A stretch of DNA of 64,000 bases from Bactericera cockerelli (GCA_024516035.1 CM044967.1:12885592-12949591); one strand, 5' to 3'. Numbered from the stretch's first letter, positions 47,801-58,530 are shown. The notes: a model not told the origin generated them from the letters alone. Made by a program: numbers and translations.

Positions 47801-50800
47801 TAAATTGTTCTTTTTCTATTCTTTTGCCCTCTTCTTATCTCTCTCATTTTTTATTTCTCTCTCTCCGTCTAGGCTTCTTTCTTCCGTTTCTTTTTCTCTT
47901 CTCATAGTATTGTTATTACTTTCTCTTACCTGATAGAAAGTACTGTTCTTATATTCCTTTAATTTCTCCTTATCTCTCTCTTTTCCATTTTCTTTATCAT
48001 AGGATTTAAGATTACAAAGTAAGGAAAGTAAAAAGAAAAGGGAGAAGTTGTACTAGATGTACATGAATATCATATCGTACCTGGACAAATATTTCGAGCT
48101 TATTTGCTCTCATCACCAGGTAATAATAGTTCTGGCTGTGCACTGTCCATGCCATCAACACGTCTTTATTATAATCAGTATAAACCGAAAATTGAGAAGT
48201 TGTACTAGATTTTACATGTTCCTTTTGTCTTCTTCATTAAGCCTGGAAGCCTTAGACTTCTACTTCCATTTCTGGAAGTCTAAGTCGACTTCTAATAAAC
48301 ATGTTTTTTGACGAAATAGCTCACACAATTGAGAATCCTGCACTAAAAGTCTTTGAATAAATCTCATTTCTTCTTCTCTTGCATCTTTATTTCCTCTTAG
48401 TCACTTCATTATTTTATTACTTCCGCGAAAATTCAAAAGTGAGAGAGAGAGAGGAGAGAGAGGAAAGGGGAAGGAGGAGAATCTATAGATATCAGGAGTA
48501 TTTTTTTTTTCACTCGCTATGGGTTGAAAAATCCCGGGCAATGAAGCACGTAGCTCTCTGGTTGTATAGGACGTGCCTAGGACTGCTCGTATTGTTTTAA
48601 CATCAGGCTCCGTGATGAGAGAGGGGGGGGGGGGGTACAACAGTAGAGAGAGGTAATTTAAGAGCAAAGAGAGGGAAGGATGGAAATGGAGGGGGGGAGA
48701 GAAAAAGAGAAGAGAAAAGAAAGAGGGAGGAATGAATAGATAATAATTAAATAATAGAAAGATAGCTAGAAGATAAAGAACAAGAAGCTTGAAATAAGGG
48801 ATTGAGATATAAGAGTGAGAAGTGTTTACTTAGGGGGAGAAAAATGAAGACTGATATTAAAGGAAAAGCATTAGTGAGAGATTAGGAGCTAATAAAGAGA
48901 GAGATATGGACGAATAGAAAAAGGTAGGTAGAGGTAGTAAAGGGGAGAGGGTAGTAAAAATAAAGAAATGTATAGTACGATAAAATAAAAAGTATGAAGA
49001 AAGAGTGCTGGTAAACAGAGATATAAATTAAGACTAAAAGAGAGAGAGAGAGTGATATGATAGTTAAAATAAAGAAAAAAGAAAACTAAGGTACACAGAA
49101 AGATAAAAATATATTATCAAGAGCTCATATTGAGAGGGAGAAGGAGTTGCATAGAAAAAGAGAGAAAACTATAAGGGAGACAAATAATAAGGGAAGATTA
49201 AGAGAGGTAGGGAGAGGTAATTTCAGAGCAAAGAGAGGGAAGAATAGAAATGGAGGGAGAGAGAGAGGGGAGGAGAGAAAGGGGGGGAATGAATAGAGAA
49301 TAATTAAATAATAGAAAGATAGCTAGAAGATAAAGAACAAGAAGCTTGAAATAAGGAATTGAGATAGAAGAGTGAGAAGTGTTTACTTAGGGGGAGAAAA
49401 ATGAAGACCGATATTAAAGGAAAAGCATTAGTGAGAGATTAGGAGCTAATAAAGAGAGAGATATGGACGAATAGAAAAAGGTAGGTAGAGGTAGTAAAGG
49501 GGAGAGGGTAGTAAAAATAAAGAAATGTATAGTACGATAAAATAAAAAGTATGAAAGAGTGCTGGTAAACAGAGATATAAATTAAGACTAAAAGAGAGAG
49601 AGAGAGAGTGATATGATAGTTAAAATAAATAAAAAAGAAAACTAAGGTATACAGAAAGATAAAAATATATTATCAAGAGCTCATATTGAGAGGGAGAGGG
49701 AGTTGCATAGAAAAAGAGAGAAAACCATAAGGGAGACAAATAATAAAGGAAGATTAAGAGAGGTGTTTAGTAGGTAGGAGAGTGAGAGCTAAATAAATAG
49801 CAAGAGAGAGAAAGAAAGTGACTGATTATGAAACTGATAATACGGTTGATGGTGTTAGAGAAAGAAGAAGAGAAAATTATCTCTGTTCAAATAATTTTGT
49901 AGGTGATTTTATGTAGCTTTACGAAGGAACTCAGAAAAAAATAAAGAAAAAACATGGCCTTGTTCAAAAGAGGAAAATATAAGTATATTTAGCATAATAA
50001 AAAGTCTCGCTGGAGAACTTTGAACGGATATACATAGTACCATGTCAGGCAAATAGAAAAAAAGTCATTGGCGTCCTTAAAAAAGTTGAAGTTACTAAGG
50101 ATATCCAGCCGTGAAATGTGGAAGTAAGAGTATAAGTATAAGTAGTGCTTTATTTAGACTGTCAGCGCAAGACAGGTAGTCCCATTATGCCAACAGTTTA
50201 ACAAAGCACCTCTTTATTTATTTGAGTATAAATACAAGAGTGCCAGAACTAAGCAATCTCAACCATTAAACAGGGTCTCGCTCAACCATTAAACAGAAGA
50301 CCAATGTCTCGCTAGAGGACTATAAACAGAGAACAGACTAGCCAACCCTTACAAGCCAGGCTAGCTTGCAGTTTCCTAAGGTTTTAATGGCTTATAAAGA
50401 AAAGTCTATGTCCTCATGATGGTTGATCGCACATAGAAATATGTGGTTCAGGACGAGCCAACTTTGAAAGAAAGTTGGCTGGAGACCACCACTGAACCCT
50501 CCACCTGTAGCCAAGCTGGCTACAACAACAACAACTCAACCATGAGGAAAAGGTTGACCAACGCCGACCCCAAGTGTTTGGGAAAAAGCAGTGAAAGAAG
50601 AAGATTCATAAAAGTAATAAAGAACAACGGAAGCAGAAAAATAATGTAAAGAAAGGAGCTGTTACTGTTTTATATTCTTGAAGAGAAATTTGCATCAACC
50701 TTTGAAAATGAGACGGAGAACAGGGGAGACGTACTTTTCAGCTAAGGATAATATTATCTATGTCATTACTGTCATTAGATGGCAGCTAAATGTGCCTCCA

Positions 50801-53386
50801 AGGCTCAGCTTGAGTGAAAAGTGCTGTTGCCCTTTATTTTATAGGAACGCTTTTCCTGGAAATACATCCACACGTGTTAGTAGACTTTGTGAATGTTTAA
50901 TTTGTTGAAATGTTGACGTCTAGGAGAAATTTACCGCTGTATATGTATTTTCAGTTAATATATGCATACGTCTATCTTGTAGGAACGTTTTCCTCTATGA
51001 GGGAGAGGAATAGGAAAAGCTTTTTTCTGTAGGTTATGGCCTGCGAGAACCCTTCTGTAGGGAAAGGAGTATCTTTAGCGATGCTTATATCTTTTTTGTC
51101 ATAGCCTTACTTGAACTGTCAAAAGCAAAGTCGATATACGCAATCGACACCTACGGAGTCATACATAATAATCTAATATTGTCAATTACCTACAGATGAA
51201 AACAATTATTAGTATCTTGTAAATTAGTTTCCTTATAATTTGTATACATATACAGGGTGTCCCGTATACAGATGCAAATATTTTGAGGGTAGGTTCAGCC
51301 CACCGTGAACTATCATATGACCGAAACTTGCAGTGGGCCATCTTGTTTCGTTAAAGAGTTATGGCCAAATCCCTGTTTTTCCCACAGGTCTAGAGGTCAC
51401 TTGGATCGATGCACGTTTTCAAAGAAATGATAGCCAGTAAGTAATTTTTTACTTCATGTATGGATAATCATGCATATTTCCCTTCGAATGCAGTTGGTTG
51501 CATGAAAAAATATTGAAAGACCAGAGAGATATTTAATCATAAGTTCAATACTTTTCTAAATTTTGATTTTTCCCTTTTTTCCCTTTCGTGAATTTAAAGT
51601 ACTTCTACAATTGCAATTCTGCGTATCACTAGTTAAAAAAATACCCTCTGCTATTTTGTTTCAATAAATTCCAAGTTCTTCCAGACGCGTGAAGGAACGG
51701 ATGAGATACGACCTATTAAACGGCACTAGAAGGAGAGAAAACACATCTTTCAAATTTTGAATCTGGGCGCTATTGCATTTTGAAGAACACTCGAAGCCTG
51801 AAGCGGTCTGTGTGACCATTTTTGTGCCAACTGCAAGTTAGAAATTTTCTGAGTACAAATAGTTCTATTAACCAACTATATCAATCAAATCTAATAATTA
51901 AAATAACAAGACGATCAATTTGTTCGGTGGAAGAGAAAGCCACAAGCTTTAACCTCGCCCTTGTTTCGCTACATATTCTTTTGGGTCCTTTTGGGTCGCT
52001 ACATATTCTTTTGGGAATGTATCATGTTTGTAGTTTATCAATAAAGTATTAATAATAATAATATTAACCTGAAGGTTGGATGTTTGAGTTTTACCCAAGG
52101 TTAATTTTCGACACTTTTTTGTTATGTTTTTGATATCATGATTGTGATAAACACAAAAATGATATTTTTAATTTTCATTCTAAAAATAAAATCACAATTT
52201 TAGTTGTTAGCGCAGAGTCTCTCTCCATGTGTATTCTTTGTCCATAATTACACCTCTGGTTGCTGCTTTCGTTGCAGCCTCTCTCATTTTTCCTCACGAT
52301 AACCCTGTGACCCCGAAATCCCATTCACATAAAAGTTCACGCCGACCGACCACTGTGAATGATCAATTTCCTTCAGTGAAACATCCCAGAGCAGTGTATT
52401 TATACCTCAAATTACGCGCCAATTCTGTTAAAATTCAGCCAACTTTGAATTTTCCATCATGATTCAGAAGTGTTTTTTGATCTTTGTGTGTCTTGTGTTC
52501 CATGATCTTTAAAGTGATATAAATGAGCTTTCTTTTTTCTAAAACTAAACAAAATAGAGTATTTTTTTAACTAGTGATACGCAGAATTGCAATTGTAGAA
52601 GTACTTTAAATTCACGAAAGGGAAAAATCAAAATTTAGAAAAGTATTGAACTTATGATTAAATATCGCTCTGGTCTTTCAATATTTTTTCATGCAACCAA
52701 CTGCATTCGAAGGGAAATATGCATGATTATCCATACATGAAGTAAAAAATTACTTACTGGCTATCATTTCTTTGAAAACGTGCATCGATCCAAGTGACCT
52801 CTAGACCTGTGGGAAAAACAGGGATTTGGCCATAACTCTTTAACGAAGCAAAATGCCCCACTGCAAGTTTCGCTCATATGATAGTTCACGGTGGGCTGAA
52901 CCTACCCTCAAAATATTTGCATCTGTATACGGGACACCCTGTATTTTAATGTGGGCAGCGACCAGTGGCAGAATTATAGGCAAAAGAGGTAATAATGTTT
53001 ATTTATTTTTGTTTTTTTTTACAATTTTTGTGGCTCTCTCCCTAAGGAATACTTCTAAGGTAGGAATACTAATTGATTTTTTATACTGTCTAGTCTCTAG
53101 TACAAATGCACTAATATAATTCTAGTACAATTTCACACTATAGGCACAAAAAGTAAAGTATAAGTAACTTCTCACTTTTCTGCTTTGACTGACTGATGAT
53201 TATTATTCCTATCTCCCTCAGGGTGACAGCGGGGGTCCTCTCATGGTGGAGCGAGAGGACGGGCACTGGGTGCTAGCAGGGACGGTATCCCACGGGATCA
53301 AGTGTGCTGCGCCCTACCTTCCGGGGGTCTACATGAGAACCACCTACTACAAGCCATGGCTGCAGACCATCACTGGTGTCCAGTAG
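35029..53386 (+). CDS. flz: filzig-like clip-domain trypsin-type serine protease (six coding exons, 1050 aa)
   Basis: Spliced coding sequence: 35029-35122, 35823-38105, 38824-39013, 40825-41090, 44906-45060, 53222-53386, total 3153 nt. Residues 1-25 are a hydrophobic leader, either a signal peptide or an anchor. Residues 45-86 are a clip-like module with six cysteines (45, 59, 65, 76, 85, 86). Residues about 90-790 are a Ser/Thr/Pro/Lys-rich linker with no cysteine and several N-glycosylation sequons. The zymogen is cut at Arg805 before IVGG. The triad is His852 (TAAHC), Asp901 (ENDIALL) and Ser999 (GDSGGP); Asp993 predicts cleavage after Lys or Arg. Cys794 should pair with Cys921 and so keep the pro-region attached after activation. 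The catalytic domain has eight cysteines in trypsin-like spacing. From memory, Drosophila filzig matches closely through TWLGLFTKNKCGGVLIT and CAAPYLPGVYMRTT; that protein acts in the epithelial or tracheal extracellular matrix and is longer, mainly in the linker. Automatic annotation may call it serine proteinase stubble. Orthology is inferred from recalled sequence, not from a search. Confidence 0.88.
35823..38105 (+). CDS. flz: filzig-like gene, coding exon 2 (clip-like module and long linker)
   Basis: This 2283-nt exon is open throughout. The acceptor is TTTCTTTCAG (ends 35822) and the donor is AG|GTAAGA (38106), phase 1 at both ends. Residues 32-86 hold the six-cysteine module ending in an adjacent Cys pair. 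The rest is low-complexity Ser/Thr/Pro with Lys-Pro runs near the end, for example KKPTKKPKPTKP. A short non-repetitive stretch near residues 633-659 (37625-37705) looks helical and stands out from the surrounding linker. Long open frames in other phases here are shadows. Confidence 0.9.
38392..38685 (+). mobile_element. tRNA-derived SINE family A, full copy in intron 2
   Basis: The head has TTAGCTCAGTGGTTAAGCAC (A box) and CCCGGGTTCGAACCCCC (B box). The body has GTAAGGGATAACCTTCCGG, CATCAGAGGGGAGGCATACT and GTAGCTCCTGTTTCATGGCT. Sense orientation relative to the protease gene. Confidence 0.8.
38824..39013 (+). CDS. flz: filzig-like gene, coding exon 3 (activation site and catalytic His)
   Basis: The exon follows an acceptor at ATTTCAG (ends 38823). 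Starting with the split Glu793 it reads ECGVRP, then NGR|IVGGKG (activation cleavage after Arg805), WPWQVLV, CGGVLIT and TAAHC (His852). It ends in phase 2 at donor GG|GTAAGA (39014). The activation peptide ends in Arg, so a trypsin-like enzyme would activate it. Confidence 0.92.
39133..39395. repeat. MITE family F relic in intron 3
   Basis: Carries CATTATGAAACAGGGTTAA on the left and CTAATCCTGTTTATAATTCG on the right, matching family F ends in inverted orientation. Outer ends and target duplication are unclear. Confidence 0.4.
39722..39885 (-). repeat. Dispersed element D, copy 3 (single internal unit)
   Basis: Shares CATCATAGGGTGGCGTCATC, GATGGTAGCCAGACAGTGGA and CTTCTACCACTGTCTTTACT with copies 1 and 2, but has only one GCTGGTCTACTCCCT unit. 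Lies in intron 3. Confidence 0.65.
40825..41090 (+). CDS. flz: filzig-like gene, coding exon 4 (catalytic Asp)
   Basis: The acceptor is ATTTCCAG (ends 40824). The exon completes Gly856 and encodes FLANLVAVFGEYD, the ENDIALLELE block with catalytic Asp901, HIVPICMP with Cys921, and VSGWGRLKYG. It ends in phase 1 at donor G|GTGAGT (41091). GC content is visibly higher than in the flanking introns. Confidence 0.92.
41132..41464. mobile_element. MITE family F, copy 2 (333 bp, intron 4)
   Basis: Ends AGGCCACGTTATGAAACAGG and CCTGTTTTATAATTCAACCC are inverted repeats, flanked by TAA at 41129-41131 and 41465-41467. The duplication suits PIF/Harbinger. It lies 41 bp inside the donor of exon 4. Confidence 0.7.
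41578..41632 (-). repeat. Family C end fragment (intron 4)
   Basis: AACACAATACTTCCGATTTC then TAATATTAGAAATTCATCGG and AAGTAA: the 5' palindrome of family C in minus orientation, without the rest. Confidence 0.6.
41640..43488. other. Intron 4, unassigned part
   Basis: No recognisable element or exon. Confidence 0.3.
43489..44892 (+). repeat. 1.4-kb pyrimidine (CT) tract before exon 5
   Basis: Almost continuous C/T with (CT)n blocks, notably 44761-44882. It reaches to within about 13 nt of the exon 5 acceptor (44905). Long open frames across it are composition artefacts. Confidence 0.95.
44906..45060 (+). CDS. flz: filzig-like gene, coding exon 5 (substrate pocket)
   Basis: The exon begins after CAACAG (ends 44905), at the end of a 1.4-kb pyrimidine tract. 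It encodes GGGVPSVLQEVQVPVIENN, CQEMF, FLCAGYANGQ and RDSCE. Asp993 lies six residues before the active Ser and defines trypsin-like specificity. It ends in phase 0 at donor GAG|GTAAGT (45061). At 155 nt, skipping it would shift the frame and remove enzyme activity. Confidence 0.92.
45113..45302 (-). mobile_element. Short retroposon in intron 5, minus orientation
   Basis: A T/C tract (45125-45145) is read as a poly(A) tail on the minus strand. The insert is bounded by ACAATACAATACT at about 45113-45125 and 45290-45302, a likely target duplication, although the left copy sits in a short run of the same motif. The interior has CCAGCGCTGG and a GC content above the surroundings. Family unknown. 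Confidence 0.5.
46170..46195 (+). repeat. Dispersed motif GTGAGAAGTTATACTAGATG
   Basis: Near-identical 20-mers occur at about 9211, 48037 and 48194, two of them preceded by CAGTATAAAC. Probably remnants of one interspersed repeat. Confidence 0.35.
46240..46468 (+). repeat. tRNA-like SINE head followed by PIF-type MITE relic (intron 5)
   Basis: 46247-46325 has CAGCCTCTGTGGTATAATG and GAGTTTGATTCGCGG in A-box/B-box order. 46385-46468 repeats the MITE interior TCTCGGATTGCGTACTGTCT and ends GTCTATGAATTACGCACC. Confidence 0.45.
46470..47560. other. Intron 5, unassigned part
   Basis: No recognisable exon or element. Confidence 0.3.
48430..49870 (+). repeat. 1.4-kb purine (GA) tract in intron 5
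   Basis: Rich in GAGA runs with a run of 14 G near 48622-48636. It contains the direct duplication listed separately. Opposite strand bias to the tract before exon 5. Confidence 0.85.
48651..49764 (+). repeat. 564-bp direct tandem duplication
   Basis: AGGTAATTT begins at 48651 and again at 49215. The two copies run in step through ATAATTAAATAATAGAAAG, CAAGAAGCTTGAAATAAGG, GAAGACTGATATTAAAGG and GAGCTCATATTGAGAGGGAG, with few differences. The second copy ends near 49764. Confidence 0.9.
49871..51252. other. Intron 5, mostly unassigned
   Basis: 50440-50625 holds a family G-like fragment (CAACTCAACCATGAGGAAAA, GTGAAAGAAGAAGA). The rest shows no feature. Confidence 0.35.
51253..52941. mobile_element. 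Long-inverted-repeat DNA element 1 (1.69 kb, intron 5)
   Basis: Arms of about 390 bp (51253-51644 and 52558-52941) are near-perfect inverted repeats. They start CAGGGTGTCCCGTATACAG and end CTGTATACGGGACACCCTG, with TA on both sides (51251-51252, 52942-52943). The TA target fits Tc1/mariner-type mobilisation. The interior of about 0.9 kb has no transposase frame. Confidence 0.85.
51645..52557. other. Interior of long-inverted-repeat element 1
   Basis: No long open frame. 52060-52165 resembles the family B SINE body (GATATCATGATTGTGATAAA), suggesting a nested SINE relic. Confidence 0.35.
52944..53221. other. End of intron 5 with a small SINE relic
   Basis: 52951-52976 (GTGGGCAGCGACCAGTGGCA) matches the core of family E SINEs. 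The acceptor of exon 6 follows at 53221. Confidence 0.4.
53222..53386 (+). CDS. flz: filzig-like gene, coding exon 6 (catalytic Ser, stop)
   Basis: After acceptor CTCCCTCAG (ends 53221) the exon opens directly with GDSGGPL (Ser999). It continues through AGTVSHGIKCAAPYLPGVYM and ends KPWLQTITGVQ with TAG at 53384-53386. The intron between the Asp pocket and the Ser is 8161 bp. Confidence 0.92.
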   Translation, partial: GDSGGPLMVEREDGHWVLAGTVSHGIKCAAPYLPGVYMRTTYYKPWLQTITGVQ

Positions 53387-55379
53387 AGTTTCTCGCAACT
53401 CGCAATACCAGATTGAGGCTGACGTAAGCAGGTTCCACTTTCAATCACGCAACAGAAGTGGATGGGACGAATTGAAGAAGAAAAAACCAGATAAGGCCAG
53501 ACAGCAGATGTTCTCCTCATAAAATCAGATAAGACCAGACAGCAGATGTTCCCATCCAATCACCCAACAGGGGTGAACAATGTGAACATATACGTATATA
53601 ACCGTTGGTTACGGCACCTAGACCAAAAATATTTGTTTATTTACAGTTTCCGAATGTCCTATTACCCTTTGTTTTGGAAAACTTTTGTATGTGACATTTT
53701 TTCTCGTATGAATGTGAGGCTAAAGCTAAGCATGAATCTAAAAATAGACATAATTTGTTTAATCGTAGGTAACCATTTGCAAAAACTGCACAAATAATTT
53801 GTTTGTTCTGCATTTTTTGACAACGATTTTCTTTTACTGCTGCATATTTATGCTGTTGTGAATCTTGATCGTAGATCTACATTAAATTTCCACTTACTTG
53901 CAAATGAGTGCTCACTAGAAACGTTGATCTTGTGCGAGGTTTTACCTATGCAATTTCATGTACTCCGACACAATAATTGTGTTTTCTTCGTATAACTGTG
54001 TGTTGCTGCGTTAAGGTCAGGCTAAAGAATTTTCTATGAAAACTCTTTGGGACCAACGTCTTTACACTTGATACATTCCTGAAACCTCTAAGGAAAAAAC
54101 TCATTTTATTCATGCATAAAAATTTTGCATTGAAATTTCCCTCAAAATGAGAAACGTTGAATATAAATTGGTTTTCACGCAAATAGCCATGGCGTCCAAA
54201 ACAGCGTACTGGCTTTAAACAGAAATGAAAGTTTTCCAAAGAAAAGCGGTTATTAGATTATTGAAAAGGCCAGGGAAAGGTTTTTCCTCTTTTTCGGCGT
54301 TTGTAGTCGCAGGGTTTTTAAATTTTACCTGTAGGTTGTAACTTAATTTTGATATTTTGAAAAGTCCAAAAAGTTTTCTTTCAGACCAACCCACTCGAAC
54401 GAATTATATTTTCAGAATTTCAGGTTCAAAGGTGTGTAGCGAAATTTGGAGGATTTCCTACTGTCGAAGGCTATATTCAGGTGATTGTACCAATTTGAAT
54501 TCAATTGTAAATAGCCCATGTGAATAATTGTGTACATAATATTACATAATTTTAGGTAATCTTTTTCAATAGTAACAAAACTATCCTATTTTATTCCAAT
54601 CACTAATCCAGGGAGTTAATGGAGAACATGGTGTACTCTACTAAAACATCGATACTTTGATTTTTGTAAAATTAGTTGAAACTAACTCTTTAGAAATCAA
54701 TGCTGCATCTCCTGAAAATTTCTATTTCACCTATTTTGTAGTGTTTACTTTCAATTACATTTAATGTATAGAAAGTATTGTCTATACATTAAATGTTTAT
54801 GCTATGAAAATACATACTGATATTTCATTTATGATAGGACTAGGTTTTCTTTATAATTCGGAACCGAGTCTTTAATATAATATATTTCAAAGGTAAAACA
54901 TTTCTTCAAACTCACTAAGGTATAATATAATAAGAGTATTTTCCTTTAAATAGTTATGATACTCAACTAATAACGCATACGAATCTGTTTGAAACAGAAA
55001 TTTCAGCGTTCCATTTGAGTTTTCTGTGTATAAACAAACATTTAAATTATTTGATAGTGCTTGGAGTGGATGCAAAATGCTCAACAAGTTCCACAGGGAA
55101 TCAACATACAAACGGAAAATAAAATATTGCTAATTTTGCGAACAAATTAAACTTGTAATTAGTTTTCCAAATTTTAATTCTGGTTTTGCGCTTAGACCTT
55201 ATTTTGAATTTTTCAACTCTTGAGTGAAATCTGATTCAACAGTAATTAGAACAGTATTTAAAATCCTTTGTAGACTAATGAAGTACCTGATTGTGGTGAT
55301 AAAAAAAACATGGTGTATTTTTACCACCTGTCTCCAAGTTCATTGAACTTCTCATGTTTTCATATTTTCAAATAAAAGA
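53387..55379 (+). other. Probable 3' UTR of the filzig-like gene
   Basis: No coding signal follows the stop. Candidate AATAAA poly(A) signals are at 55118-55123 and 55371-55376; which one is used cannot be told. Open frames here are short and show no family features. Confidence 0.4.
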
Positions 55380-56355
55380 ATCCATGCATTGGATTGGTTA
55401 CGATCCACAGATCCTCAGACATCCTTGTTCAGATTACAAGTCTGACTGCCAATGCTTTAAGGTGGCTTTCTGAAGAAAAAAAAGACGCTTGCAATTTCAA
55501 ATGCAATTTAAAAAATCATAAAAATTTATCTCAATTTTCAATTTCAAGCCCCTCCAATCAGCAGTATGAGATATTGTGATGTAACTTTTACTTTTAGCGG
55601 TTGTTATACAAGTGGATCCGTTCATTTTTATGTACACATCGTATAATATACAATGTACATCATAATGAACCTATGTATTAATATGTCTTACCGGAATTCA
55701 GAGTAATCTCTGACTGCTCTGAATCCATATCATTATGAACAAGAATATTGTTCCTTGTCTATGAATAATTTCTAATTTATTGCTCTGTAGTACACAGTAC
55801 ATCCACATACATAGGTTGCATAGGTTCAAATTCCTGTATTGTACAAATATTTCCGAAAGAGGAGCTCTAGCTAGCTAGAAGTTTTGTTTATCTAGTGCTG
55901 TTCTGGTAACTTATTATTATCGCTCTTCCACCAGAATTTGATCTTCAATGTTTATACAGAAAGGAAAATTTAACGAGCTGAAATTCATAATTTTATTAAA
56001 ATTTTCAACTATTCAACTAAACTTTCACAAGAATTACCGAACAGTACAACAGATATGGTACTTCAAGGGTATTTTAAATGAAAAAATGTAAAATGAACTC
56101 AAATAAAATTATTTCTTTCCTTTAAAAAACCACCGACTTTGAGTACACTGCGTTAACCACTTAGCTTCTGAGTTCGTTTTTATTACACCTACATTGCTCA
56201 ACTTCGGTGTGTTCTCGGTAACATCAAGACATGTTAAATTAATAGTTTCAAGGTTTGAATTGATATTTAGGCTTTTCTTAATTAAAAAGTTTAACATGAT
56301 TATTGAGAGGTTTAAAGGATCTAAACTAAATGATGATTTTCTTATCACTCATAAT

Positions 56356-56580
56356 AATAACACTCTTTAGTGGAAGGTAACTACCAGGCGAGGTGAACAT
56401 GCTCAAAGCATTTTCTACCACCTAACCCTAGAGTCTTATTATTATGAGGTCACAAACTCAAAGTAATGAGGAAAAATTCATGCACTGTGTGGAATTCGAA
56501 CCAACAGATCCCTATACTACCTGGATTACCAGACTAGCGCGTTAACCACTTGACTACCAGTGCACTTGACATTCACGTAA
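56356..56580 (-). repeat. tRNA-derived SINE family H copy
   Basis: On the minus strand the head GTGCACTGGTAGTCAAGTGG ... GTTGGTTCGAATTCCAC holds A and B boxes. It is followed by a body with CATGAATTTTTCCTCATTAC and a tail AAGAGTGTTATTATT. Second copy at 63335-63495 (-); body-only copy at 56870-56990 (+). Confidence 0.7.
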
Positions 56581-56869
56581 CAAATGTCACGCAAAAAAAA
56601 ATAATATCTCTGAATTTTCTCCTCTTTTATTCCATAAAAGAGGAGAAAATTTACCCCGCGTTCAGACAAGTACGGCACAGTTAGTTTCGTTTTCAATAAT
56701 TTTTCACAATGAAAGGAAATTCAAGTCCAATGTATATAATGTTTACGGTACATTTCTTATACAAATCCATACCGATCTGAATGATATGACCTATAAATAG
56801 GTAACAGCTAATTATATAAGCGCCTGAATTATTACAACTATGTAATGTGCAATAAATGCTCCTCATTGC

Positions 56870-56990
56870 TCCTGATTCATTTGAGTTTGTGACCACATAA
56901 TAATAAGACTCTGTTGGTTAGGTTGTATAAAATGCTTTGACTATTAACCTCGCCTGGTGGTTATCTTCTACTAAAGAGTGTTATTATTTT
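56870..56990 (+). repeat. SINE family H copy without tRNA head
   Basis: GAGTTTGTGACCACATAATA, ATAAGACTCTG, TTAACCTCGCCTGGTGGTTA and AAAGAGTGTTATTATT match the body of 56356-56460 in opposite orientation. Confidence 0.65.
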
Positions 56991-58440
56991 TACTAAAGTC
57001 CTAGCCCAAACGCTGTTAATTTAAATAACGTTCTGGCCCTTAACTTAATAAAGTACAAATAAGGTTCTTATTTAAAAAAGAATTTCTGGTTCAAATCTTT
57101 TCCAAGTAAGAAATTCTCTGCTCTATAATTACAATTACGAGGAGTTCCATTTGTACCTCGTGAGAAAAAAAGAGAAGCTGTATGTATGAGTGGCCACTTA
57201 ACGACAGTAAAAAGAAAAGTACCTATTTAGGATTTAAAAATAATACTAAATGAACACTTGTCTGATTTTTTAGGGCTGAACAAACAATGACAGAATTATT
57301 TATTTTAATCTTAAATATTGATTAACTTCATCTTGCTTCATCAGAAACTATGATTGTATTGTTTAAAAATAAACATAATCTGTCATGCAATATTAAGTAC
57401 GATTTTGGACGCTAACAGTCTGAAATGTGAGATGTAAATCAACTAGAGGAAACAGTACCTAAAATTAAAAAATAAAGTTTGTTGTTTTCATACCACATCA
57501 TTGTTCCACTGAGTACGGTGTATTTATTGTTCAGGAAAACATTACGTATTTATTTTTATTTTTTTAATTTATTCTAAAACGTCATGAATAATGCAGGAAA
57601 ATGCAATAAATTATATTTCTAGGGTTCTGTTTGGTTTCGTTTGTTTAATACATCGGAACATTTTGTATTAAATTCGTATGATATATTACTTATTTCTTTT
57701 AAATTCATGTGGTTTTTTTTAATGATGGATGGAAACAATAAAATAAAGTTAGTGCAAAGTATCAATTGTTGATAAAATGAGACTGTGTCAGAAAGCTTTG
57801 ACAGTGTAAATAAAAAACAGCATGGGCAACATATTCTTAAACCATAGGATAGTTTTGTTACTATTGTTATTTTGATAGAGAAAAAATTCGCCATATATTT
57901 TTTTCCATAATAACCATAGATGTTTAACGACATTAAATTGTAAATTTATATTAAATATTTTCATGTATTTTTCTTCGATTCTTATTTGTATTTATTGTAA
58001 TTTTATGAATTTTGTCACGGCCTGTGAAAATATAGCGTTACAGTCTGTTTTAAGAATTAACCAATACGTATTTTTTATTTGTAGAGAGTTGTTATTACCT
58101 AAGTGCAATTTTTGTATCCCAATTTTTGATAAGGTTAGGCCAGTTTAATATGGCCTAACCTTTTTTACCGTTAAAAACGAGTAAACGACCAGTTTTATAT
58201 TAAACTATTAATCTTTATCAGCTGATATTTTTGTCCTACGAGTATGAAAGTTCTAAACTTCTATAGCCCCAATTGGATTTTAAGTTAATGATGCATAACT
58301 ATTTTAAACTTAAGCTTAAGATAGTAAAAATAATATTTTTTATACCGTCCGATTAGGACTAATAAGTCCCATTATTCCAGTAGTAAGCCAAAGACATATT
58401 ACTATGTGGTAAAAATCCAAGTGGGAGGATAACTTGTAAT
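56991..58440. other. Unassigned intergenic sequence
   Basis: AT-rich with several short minus-strand open frames that show no family features. Confidence 0.3.
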
Positions 58441-58530
58441 TGTCCCGACTGGGTTTAAAACCCGTAATCTCTGGAATCTCTGGATTCACAAAGTGCCACC
58501 TTTACCACTGAGCTACCTGGACAATAAAAC
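58441..58530 (-). repeat. Decayed tRNA-like SINE head
   Basis: The minus strand reads TCCAGGTAGCTCAGTGGTAA with a clear A box. A duplicated AGAGATTCC and a decayed B box (GGGTTTTAAACC) argue against a functional tRNA. Confidence 0.45.
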
